Notes under the pieces: generated by a model | Seen by the model: the letters and a program-made list of their open reading frames with translations, nothing else | Databases searched by the model: none | What the model was told of the DNA's origin: nothing | Source of the DNA: Chromatiales bacterium | GTDB lineage: Bacteria > Pseudomonadota > Gammaproteobacteria > Chromatiales > Chromatiaceae | Reading direction: 5' to 3' | Assembly: GCA_022360595.1 (NCBI GenBank) | Contig: JAKSCN010000604.1 | Span: 1-8,199 of the forward strand | Length of the DNA: 8,199 nt | Shown here: positions 1 to 5,918 of the stretch, piece by piece | Layout: the number at the start of each line of letters is the position of its first letter | Numbering within the stretch: position 1 is the first letter of the stretch | Made by a program: the position numbers and the translations under genes

Positions 1-34
1 CTCATCCTGACCTTCTCCCAGTGGGAGAAGGGAC
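1..34. repeat. REP-like palindromic repeat at window edge
   Basis: A perfect 9-bp inverted repeat, CCTTCTCCC at 11-19 and GGGAGAAGG at 23-31, is separated by a 3-base loop (AGT). The whole stretch resembles the dispersed intergenic palindromes of the type CTCATCCTGACC...GGGAGAAGG that are common in many proteobacterial genomes; that resemblance is from memory. No T-tract follows on the plus strand, so it is not a standard terminator in that direction. The element begins at or before base 1, so its left border cannot be seen. It could also be the 3' hairpin of an upstream gene outside the window. Confidence 0.45.
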
Positions 35-163
35 GTTACACTCCAGGCTTTCATATTTGAAGCTTTTGTCGCCTCCGAAAAAGCACTTCATAACAACCAG
101 TTAAAGCATATTGAACAGAGTAAATCGGACAGCGGTGTTAATCAATAATAATGCACAAGGCGA

Positions 164-323
164 CTAGGGCCTGTTAACACTAATTTGATTGTCACTGGCC
201 ATTTTTTTGTCCAGCAAAGCAGAAGGAGCGCCGTGTAGTGAACCTACATAAGCGACGATTAACGCCGAGTGGTGCTTTTTTAGGCTCAACAGTGACAATC
301 AAATTAGTGTTAACAGGCCCTAG
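164..323. mobile_element. MITE-like non-autonomous element with 34-bp perfect terminal inverted repeats
   Basis: Bases 164-197 and 290-323 are exact reverse complements over 34 bp; the pairing stops on both sides (163/324 and 198/289 do not match). Both ends carry CTAG (164-167 and 320-323). The simplest reading is a 4-bp CTAG target duplication around a 152-bp element that starts GGCCTGTTAACACTAATTTG, or a TA duplication around a 154-bp element starting GGGCCTGTT. The 92-bp centre has no transposase reading frame, so it would have to be mobilised in trans. Ends of this style and CTAG/TA targets suggest an IS5-like or IS630-like parent, but the family is inferred and not proven. The element sits 234 bp upstream of the P-type ATPase start and could affect its expression, or simply be a passenger. 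Confidence 0.75.
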
Positions 324-557
324 CCAACAATGGCTGGTGGATTGAGGATGAACGACAACACAACTCCTTATTGTTGTGGCTGGTCGAAAAAGACTCCATC
401 CACTCCTCCACCGTTTTCCTATCCAGTAGAAAGTCACTCATTCAGCAAAGAGCATCAAGCACCGAAAACTCACTCATGGAAAATTATGTCTAAGCTTCCT
501 GATATCTGGCGGTACCTTTCACCTACTGTCGAGGCAGTAGCCTAAAGGAGTCATGAC

Positions 558-3266
558 ATGAACGAGCAAGCGGATACTCCAGCTACCACAGGGTTGCCCT
601 GGCATGCCATGGGTGCACGGGAAGTACTCAAACACCTGACCAGTACTCCCGACGGACTGTCTGAGGTGGAGGCGGGAAAGCGGCTGGAGAAATATGGCAT
701 CAATCGCATACCACCGCCGAAGCGACGATCCGCTCTGATGCGCCTGCTGGCGCAGTTCCACAATGTACTTATCTATGTACTGTTGGTCGCTGCGGTGGCC
801 ACGACACTGCTCGAACATCTAGTCGATACCGGAGTCATCATTGGTGTGGTGATCATCAACGGGCTAATCGGCTTCATTCAGGAAGGTAAGGCTGAAAAGG
901 CCATCGATGCGGTACGCAGTATGCTGTCCGCCCAAGCCACAGTCATCCGTGCAGGCCGGCGTTACCAGTTGCCAGCCGAGGCTCTGGTGCCTGGCGATGT
1001 GGTGTTTGTTCAGTCAGGCGACCGTGTGCCAGCCGATCTAAGACTGTTCAGCCTCAAGGAGTTGCGCATCGAGGAGGCTATTCTCACCGGGGAATCCGTA
1101 GCAGTGAAAAAAACCGTGGAAGCAAGCCAGACAGACGCCCCTCTGGGTGATCGACGCTGTCTCGCCTTCTCCGGCACTCTGGTTGCCTATGGGCAGGGGG
1201 CCGGCGTTGTCGTAGAAACCGGAGCGCAGACTGAAATCGGGCGTATCAGTGCCATGCTAGCCCATGTCACCACACTCACGACACCTTTAATGCGACAACT
1301 GGCCTCTTTCGCGCGCTGGTTGACTGGCGCCATCCTGGTCATCGCCACTATCGCCGTCGCCTTTGGCACCCTGGTCCGCAATAATCCCCCGGGCGAGATG
1401 TTTCTGGCTGCCGTTGGACTGGCGGTAGCAGCCATACCGGAAGGGCTGCCCGCGGTCATCACCATCGCTTTGGCCATTGGGGTGCAGCGCATGGCACGGC
1501 GCAACGCCATTATTCGCCGGCTGCCGGCAGTCGAGACCCTCGGGTCGGTCTCAGTGATCTGCTCCGATAAAACAGGCACCCTCACCCGCAACGAGATGAC
1601 GGTACAGAGCGTAATTACGGCTGATGGCCCGGTACAGGTCAGCGGTGTCGGTTATGACCCTCACGGCGGTTTCAGTAGTGTAGACGGCCGGGATCTGCTG
1701 CCAGAGACCCGACCAGAACTTAGGGAACTATGCCAAGCCGGTCTGCTGTGCAACGACGCTTCACTGATGGAAGAAGACGGCGTCTGGCGCATCCAGGGCG
1801 ATCCCACCGAAGGATCCCTGGTTGTACTGGGCGCCAAAGCCGGCCTGGAGCCGATCGCCCTGCAGAACAGCCTGCCCCGTGACGATCTGATTCCCTTCGA
1901 ATCTCAGCACCGTTTCATGGCCACCCTGCACCATGATCATAAGGGCAATGGACTCATCTACCTCAAGGGTGCCTGTGAGGCTGTTCTGCAGCGTTGCCAG
2001 CTACAGCGTAGCGGAGATGGTGATGCGCCGATCAAGCCTGATCACTGGCTGGCACAGCAGGAGGAGATCGCCGCTTTGGGGCAGCGCACCCTCGCCCTGG
2101 CCATGAAACAGGCCGGCCCCGATAAGCACACCCTACGCTTTGAGGATGTGGATTCGGGGCTGGTGCTGCTAGGTCTGGTAGGCATCCTCGACCCTCCCCG
2201 TGAAGAGGCTATCACCGCTGTTGCCCAGTGCCGAAGCGCCGGCATCCAGGTCAAGATGATTACCGGCGATCATGCCGGCACTGCAACCGCCATCGCTACC
2301 CAGATGGGACTGGTGGAAAATCGGCGGGCCCTTACCGGGGTGGAGCTGGAGCAGATGGATGACCAGACGCTGCAGGAGTTGGTGGAGGAGATCGACGTGT
2401 TCGCACGCGCCAGTCCGGAGCACAAGCTGCGGCTGGTGCAGGCCCTGCAGGCTCGCGGGCGAGTCGCAGCCATGACCGGGGACGGAGTCAATGATGCCCC
2501 GGCTCTGAAACGGGCCGACGTCGGTGTGGCCATGGGGATCAAGGGCACGGAGGCCGCCAAAGAGGCAGCAGAGATGGTGCTGGCGGACGACAATTTCGCC
2601 TCCATTGCCCATGCTGTGGAGGAGGGTCGTACCGTATTCGATAATCTTAAGAAATCGATTCTGTTCATCCTTCCCACCAACGGTGGGCAGGCGCTCACCA
2701 TTCTGGCTGCCATCGCGATGGGTACGCTGTTGCCGGTTACCGCTGTCCAGATCCTGTGGGTCAATATGATCACTGCCGTGACTCTGGCTCTCTCCCTGGT
2801 GTTCGAGCCGGCCGAGTCTGATGTGATGGAGCGTAGGCCACGCGATATTCATGCTCCCATGCTCTCCGGCTTCATGACTTGGCGCATTCTCTTTGTCTCA
2901 GTCCTGATGGTGTTGGGGACATTTGGTCTGTTTCTGTGGGAGCGACTACATGGCGCCGATATTGAAACCGCGCGTACAGTAGCTGTGAACACGCTGGTTG
3001 TAGCAGAGGTATTCTATCTCTTCAACACTCGGTATTTGACTACTTCGGCACTCAGTCGAGAAGGACTACTGGGCAACCGCCATGTACTGATTGCGGTGGC
3101 AATAGTGACCTTCTTTCAGCTTCTGTTCACCTATCTGCCCCTGATGCAGCTTTTCTTCTCCACCGCCCCCATCAGTGCAGAGTCCTGGGTCCGCATCCTT
3201 GGAGTCGGACTACTGGTGTTCATTATTGTGGAAGCAGAGAAGAGTTGGCTGCGCCGCCGACACTGA
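558..3266 (+). CDS. P-type cation-transporting ATPase, P2A (SERCA/PMR1-like)
   Basis: This 902-residue inner-membrane pump couples ATP hydrolysis to cation export through an aspartyl-phosphate intermediate. Family order is complete: an N-terminal cation-ATPase domain (about 15-80), membrane helices M1-M2 (about 67-109), an actuator domain with TGES at 177-180, and M3-M4 (about 255-303) with PEGLP at 294-298. Then come the phosphorylation motif DKTGT at 337-341 (phospho-acceptor D337), the nucleotide-binding KGA at 470-472, TGD at 569-571, the hinge TGDGVNDAP at 640-648, and six C-terminal helices (about 699-892). Length matches P2A pumps. ATG 558 follows AAGGAG at 545-550; an ATG at 553 reads only two codons before a stop. 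Against SERCA, the M4 glutamate is kept (E295) and so are M6 N736 and T739. The M5 glutamate is Q711 and the M6 aspartate is A740, so a calcium assignment is unsafe. Ca2+, Mn2+, Na+ or H+ remain possible. It is a single gene with no visible partner. Confidence 0.95.
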   Translation: MNEQADTPATTGLPWHAMGAREVLKHLTSTPDGLSEVEAGKRLEKYGINRIPPPKRRSALMRLLAQFHNVLIYVLLVAAVATTLLEHLVDTGVIIGVVIINGLIGFIQEGKAEKAIDAVRSMLSAQATVIRAGRRYQLPAEALVPGDVVFVQSGDRVPADLRLFSLKELRIEEAILTGESVAVKKTVEASQTDAPLGDRRCLAFSGTLVAYGQGAGVVVETGAQTEIGRISAMLAHVTTLTTPLMRQLASFARWLTGAILVIATIAVAFGTLVRNNPPGEMFLAAVGLAVAAIPEGLPAVITIALAIGVQRMARRNAIIRRLPAVETLGSVSVICSDKTGTLTRNEMTVQSVITADGPVQVSGVGYDPHGGFSSVDGRDLLPETRPELRELCQAGLLCNDASLMEEDGVWRIQGDPTEGSLVVLGAKAGLEPIALQNSLPRDDLIPFESQHRFMATLHHDHKGNGLIYLKGACEAVLQRCQLQRSGDGDAPIKPDHWLAQQEEIAALGQRTLALAMKQAGPDKHTLRFEDVDSGLVLLGLVGILDPPREEAITAVAQCRSAGIQVKMITGDHAGTATAIATQMGLVENRRALTGVELEQMDDQTLQELVEEIDVFARASPEHKLRLVQALQARGRVAAMTGDGVNDAPALKRADVGVAMGIKGTEAAKEAAEMVLADDNFASIAHAVEEGRTVFDNLKKSILFILPTNGGQALTILAAIAMGTLLPVTAVQILWVNMITAVTLALSLVFEPAESDVMERRPRDIHAPMLSGFMTWRILFVSVLMVLGTFGLFLWERLHGADIETARTVAVNTLVVAEVFYLFNTRYLTTSALSREGLLGNRHVLIAVAIVTFFQLLFTYLPLMQLFFSTAPISAESWVRILGVGLLVFIIVEAEKSWLRRRH

Positions 3267-3342
3267 CAAGCGGCAGGAGCACGGCATACGACGGATTAGA
3301 CCGATTTCAATACCTACCGATACCACTCAACCTAGATCAGGC

Positions 3343-3397
3343 AAAAAACTCCAGGAACCCTCCGATCACTTCCAGACAGAATGATCAGAGGGTTCCT
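3343..3397 (-). terminator. Intrinsic terminator of the chemoreceptor gene
   Basis: Bases 3353-3368 pair with 3382-3397 at 15 of 16 positions (one C/A mismatch at 3363/3387), with a 13-base loop. Read on the minus strand, the hairpin is followed by a run of six T (A-run at 3343-3348 on the plus strand). It lies about 50 bases after the chemoreceptor stop, as expected for rho-independent termination of that gene. On the plus strand no T-run follows, so it would at best be a weak stop for the convergent ATPase transcript. Confidence 0.8.
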
Positions 3398-3445
3398 CGA
3401 CACATGTTCGGCATCACTCCTGTTAGCACAAAACAGCCGATAAGC

Positions 3446-5311
3446 TTAGCCCAAACAAAACTCATTCACACTGGTCTGTAGTTCACTGGCTAAGTGAGCC
3501 AAGTCATCACTGGTTCTGTTGGTCTGCTCTGCACCTGTGGCACTTCTCTCGGCAGCCTCGGCAATGCGCACCACACTCCTGTTTATCTCCTCCGCAACCG
3601 CTGACTGCTCTTCGGCCGCTGTAGCAATATGGGTATTCATGTCACGAATAGCCCCAATCGCCGAGGAGATCGCCGTTAGGGAGGTCCCAGCCTGTTGGGC
3701 CTGATCCACTGATATCTGCGCCTGATTACGCCCCGAGGCCATAGCTTGCACTGCAGCCTGCGCCTTAGACTGGAGACGCTCGATAATCGTCTTGATCTCT
3801 TCAGTAGACTCCTGACTACGTTGGGCCAGAGTGCGCACCTCATCGGCCACCACGGCAAAGCCACGCCCTTGCTCACCGGCCCTGGCTGCCTCGATGGCTG
3901 CGTTCAACGCCAACAGGTTGGTCTGCTCAGCAATACCGGTGATTACGCTCAGCACAGTACCGATATTAATGCTCTCCCGCTCCAATTCGATAATAGCTGT
4001 AGAGGTATTCTCAACCTCATCGGCAAGCTGCTGGATCCCAGCCACGGACTGAGCCACGACACGGGCCCCCTTGTCCGCCTCCTCATCGGCGTTATTGGAC
4101 GCTTCCGCCGCGGTAACCGCATGACTGGCGACCTCACGCACCGTCGCGGCCATCTCATTCATGGCGGTGGCAACCTGGTCACTCTCGACATGTTGCTGCT
4201 GCACGCCCGTCATGGTGCTCTCGGTAACCTCGGCCAAGTGTTGAGAGGCATCCCCTACCTTACCGGAGGAGCCACTCACCTGAACCAACAGCCCCTGAAA
4301 TTCATCCATCATGCTGTTGAAAGCACGCGCCATGGTGCCAATTTCACACTGGCCCTGCGCATCGGCGCGCAAGGTCAGGTCTCGCTCATCTGCGGCGCAA
4401 TGCATGGTATGCGCCAAGCTCTCCACGGGATTAAGAATGGCGCGTGACAACAGCAGCAGAACACCAGCCAACGCGGCGGTGAGCAATAAACCACTTATCA
4501 ACATCCAGAGCTTGGCCTCGCCAATCAGTCTCTCGGCGGCATCGGTAATCTCCTGATGCATTTGCTCAGTCAGCTCTTGGGACTGGTGGATAGTTTTGCG
4601 CATCTGACCAAGCAAACCACTCTGTGGGTCCAGCCCCTTACGTTTATAACCCTCCACCAAGGCAAGAAAATCACCGCGGTATTTACCCAGTTTGGCGGTA
4701 ATCTCATTTTTGACACCCGGTGGTATATCAGTGGCCGCTAGAGTGATTTCAAACTTAGCAACGTTCTTATCGAACTTATCCAGGTATTTGAGGTCATCCC
4801 TCAGCATAAAATCCTTTTCATTACGGCGCAGCATTAGCATGTCGCTCAGCAGGTGATACTCGCCTTGCTCTTTTACCAAAGTTTCCACGCCAGACACCGC
4901 TTCACGCAAACTGCCATATAGGCCATCATTATGATGCAGGCCAATTTTCTGCTGGATTTGAGCCAAAGCCCTAAAATTCTCGCCGTAAGTTCCCAGCACA
5001 TTTGCCAAATGATCAGACTTGGTTGCGTCAATACCACTCTCTTTCAGACGTTCAACCAAATCATGAACCTTGGTGATAACTGCCTCAAGATTACTGCTGA
5101 ACTTGTCCAGAAATTTGAGTTCTTTCCGGGCCAGAAAATCTTTCTCATTGCGGCGCAACTCCAGCACACCGGCCTCGATTTCAACCAGCAACTTCTCTTC
5201 TTGCTCTAACTCGATGATTGTCAATGCGTTGTGGCGACTTAAAGCCAGCATAACCAGCATGGCCACTACGACTAGACCTATGATGAGGTAGAAACGATTT
5301 CTTATAGTCAT
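3446..5311 (-). CDS. Methyl-accepting chemotaxis protein with HBM-type periplasmic sensor
   Basis: This 621-residue transmembrane chemoreceptor senses a periplasmic ligand and controls the CheA/CheW kinase complex at the cell pole. TM1 lies at about 7-24 and TM2 at about 267-289, enclosing a roughly 240-residue all-helical sensor region. That region contains the octapeptide LRRNEKDF twice (52-59 and 161-168), each followed by an LK-x-LDKF segment; this fits the helical bimodular (HBM) sensor family of McpS-like receptors. A HAMP domain follows (about 290-342), then a long coiled-coil signalling domain with the conserved hairpin tip around EQTNLLALNAAIEAARAGEQ (462-481) and GRGFAVVADEVRTLA just after. 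The C-terminus ends NEFCLG and lacks the NWETF-like CheR-tethering pentapeptide. The start ATG at 5311 has only a weak purine-rich site upstream, but places TM1 correctly at the N-terminus. McpS binds TCA-cycle acids; this ligand cannot be deduced from the sequence. The gene has its own sigma-28 promoter and terminator, so it is monocistronic. Confidence 0.95.
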   Translation of the reverse strand: MTIRNRFYLIIGLVVVAMLVMLALSRHNALTIIELEQEEKLLVEIEAGVLELRRNEKDFLARKELKFLDKFSSNLEAVITKVHDLVERLKESGIDATKSDHLANVLGTYGENFRALAQIQQKIGLHHNDGLYGSLREAVSGVETLVKEQGEYHLLSDMLMLRRNEKDFMLRDDLKYLDKFDKNVAKFEITLAATDIPPGVKNEITAKLGKYRGDFLALVEGYKRKGLDPQSGLLGQMRKTIHQSQELTEQMHQEITDAAERLIGEAKLWMLISGLLLTAALAGVLLLLSRAILNPVESLAHTMHCAADERDLTLRADAQGQCEIGTMARAFNSMMDEFQGLLVQVSGSSGKVGDASQHLAEVTESTMTGVQQQHVESDQVATAMNEMAATVREVASHAVTAAEASNNADEEADKGARVVAQSVAGIQQLADEVENTSTAIIELERESINIGTVLSVITGIAEQTNLLALNAAIEAARAGEQGRGFAVVADEVRTLAQRSQESTEEIKTIIERLQSKAQAAVQAMASGRNQAQISVDQAQQAGTSLTAISSAIGAIRDMNTHIATAAEEQSAVAEEINRSVVRIAEAAERSATGAEQTNRTSDDLAHLASELQTSVNEFCLG

Positions 5312-5414
5312 TATTCACTGCTCTCTAGATATTTGTATCGTTATACTTTTTATGCTTCACTGCGTGATCACTGATCCGACTGAATCGTGCTGCTATCCAT
5401 TTGAGCAATGTTTT

Positions 5415-5441
5415 ATATCGGCATGAATATGTTTTACTTTA
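5415..5441 (-). promoter_or_regulatory. Sigma-28 (FliA) flagellar-class promoter for the chemoreceptor
   Basis: On the minus strand TAAAGTAA (from 5441) is followed by GCCGATAT (5422-5415), with exactly 15 bases between TAAA and GCC. The FliA consensus is TAAA-N15-GCCGATAA, so the core matches in sequence (7 of 8 in the -10) and spacing. The predicted start of transcription near 5407 leaves a leader of roughly 95 bases before ATG 5311. Chemoreceptors are classic late flagellar-regulon genes, which supports the call. Confidence 0.85.
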
Positions 5442-5466
5442 AGCGTTTATTACTCCTGAGCGACAA

Positions 5467-5482
5467 ATTTTTAGCTAAAAAT
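5467..5482. repeat. Perfect 16-bp palindrome, possible operator
   Basis: ATTTTTAGCTAAAAAT is a perfect 16-bp palindrome whose right end lies next to the start of another inverted repeat at 5488. It is 25 bp upstream of the -35 element of the chemoreceptor's sigma-28 promoter. Its symmetry would suit a dimeric regulator, but in AT-rich DNA such palindromes can occur by chance. Confidence 0.4.
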
Positions 5483-5487
5483 CGATC

Positions 5488-5543
5488 ATTAAATTCCTAT
5501 TTAATATCAAAATTTTAAAAGTACTAAAAAATAGGAATTTAAT
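5488..5543. repeat. 15-bp perfect inverted repeat with AT-rich spacer
   Basis: ATTAAATTCCTATTT (5488-5502) is the exact reverse complement of 5529-5543; the gap is 26 bases. The stem is AT-rich and no T-run follows it clearly on either strand, so it does not look like a standard terminator. It could be a paired operator, a weak RNA hairpin or the remnant of a small insertion. It begins six bases after the 16-bp palindrome. Confidence 0.5.
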
Positions 5544-5796
5544 AGCGAAACCACTCACGATCCCCGCGCACACGAATTAATCCTCTATACATTAAAAACC
5601 GGCACTAAATAGTATTTCTTAGAAAATTCCTGAGATTTAAGATTTAATAGATTAAGGCCTCAGAGTATCCGCTCATGAATGGGTCAGAAGTTTCTTAACT
5701 GTTTTTCCCATTTCAGATATTCGCCTCCGTGTTTTTAATTCACTAATGAATTTCTACAAATAGGCGTTTACACCTGCAATCCTCTCCTAGAACCAA

Positions 5797-5825
5797 TTGT
5801 CATAAAACCTTAATAATTTTGTAAC
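5797..5825 (+). promoter_or_regulatory. Pho-box-like PhoB binding array
   Basis: TTGTCAT at 5797-5803 matches the PhoB repeat CTGTCAT at 6 of 7 positions and is followed by the expected AAAA spacer. Weaker copies follow in the same 11-bp register: CCTTAAT at 5808-5814 (4 of 7) and TTGTAAC at 5819-5825 (4 of 7). PhoB boxes replace the -35 element, and this one lies about 95-120 bp before the phosphodiesterase start. The only -10 candidate I see is AACAAT at 5823-5828, which is weak and slightly too close. Control of the downstream phosphodiesterase by phosphate starvation is inferred from the site plus the gene's function. Confidence 0.6.
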
Positions 5826-5908
5826 AATACACACATACGGGATAAACAGGCCGCCATTAGGCTGATGAGTCAGTAATTTTTTTTGAAACCATTAGTCAGT
5901 ATCTATAT

Positions 5909-5913
5909 GGAGG
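5909..5913 (+). promoter_or_regulatory. Ribosome binding site that fixes the phosphodiesterase start
   Basis: GGAGG at 5909-5913 lies 5 bases before ATG 5919. The frame can be extended upstream to a TTG at 5883 and an ATG at 5907, but those starts would place this strong site inside the coding region and have no comparable site of their own. Confidence 0.8.
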
Positions 5914-5918
5914 TTTTT

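Larger units (their letters stand above)
1..557. other. Non-coding region upstream of the ATPase
   Basis: No frame here looks like a real gene. A plus-strand frame open from base 3 closes near 115 and only reads through the palindrome. Small frames at 330-545 (plus) and 192-437 (minus) have no ribosome binding site and cross or abut the inverted-repeat element. Contents are the REP-like hairpin (1-34), a featureless stretch (35-163), the MITE-like element (164-323) and a 234-bp leader (324-557). I could not find a confident -35/-10 pair for the ATPase in that leader. It ends in a good ribosome binding site, AAGGAG at 545-550, 7 bases before ATG 558. Confidence 0.6.
5312..5918. other. AT-rich divergent intergenic region
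   Basis: This 607-bp spacer lies between the divergent chemoreceptor and phosphodiesterase genes. It contains the sigma-28 promoter near the chemoreceptor, a 16-bp palindrome (5467-5482), a 15-bp inverted repeat with a 26-base gap (5488-5543), and a Pho-box-like array near the phosphodiesterase (5797-5825). Bases 5544-5796 show no gene, no RNA gene and no clear repeat. No reading frame in the spacer has a ribosome binding site and plausible protein. Confidence 0.6.

Noticed and set aside
192..437. Minus-strand 81-residue reading frame across the inverted-repeat element
   Set aside because: It reads through one arm and the centre of the element and into flanking DNA, with no ribosome binding site; it is an artefact of the element and not a transposase remnant I can recognise.
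330..545. Plus-strand 71-residue reading frame ahead of the ATPase
   Set aside because: No ribosome binding site, starts 6 bases after the MITE-like element, low-complexity composition without a recognisable fold, and it stops just where the ATPase ribosome binding site begins.
2169..2852. Minus-strand 227-residue frame inside the ATPase gene
   Set aside because: Antisense shadow of strongly conserved P-type ATPase coding sequence; composition is rich in His, Gln and Gly and has no domain signal.
3746..4447. Plus-strand 233-residue frame inside the chemoreceptor gene
   Set aside because: Antisense shadow of the signalling and HAMP regions of the chemoreceptor, with no ribosome binding site or domain pattern.
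5883..5918. Longer start (TTG 5883 or ATG 5907) for the phosphodiesterase
   Set aside because: The strong GGAGG at 5909-5913 would fall inside the coding region, and the extra residues would add a segment ahead of a well-formed signal peptide that begins at ATG 5919.
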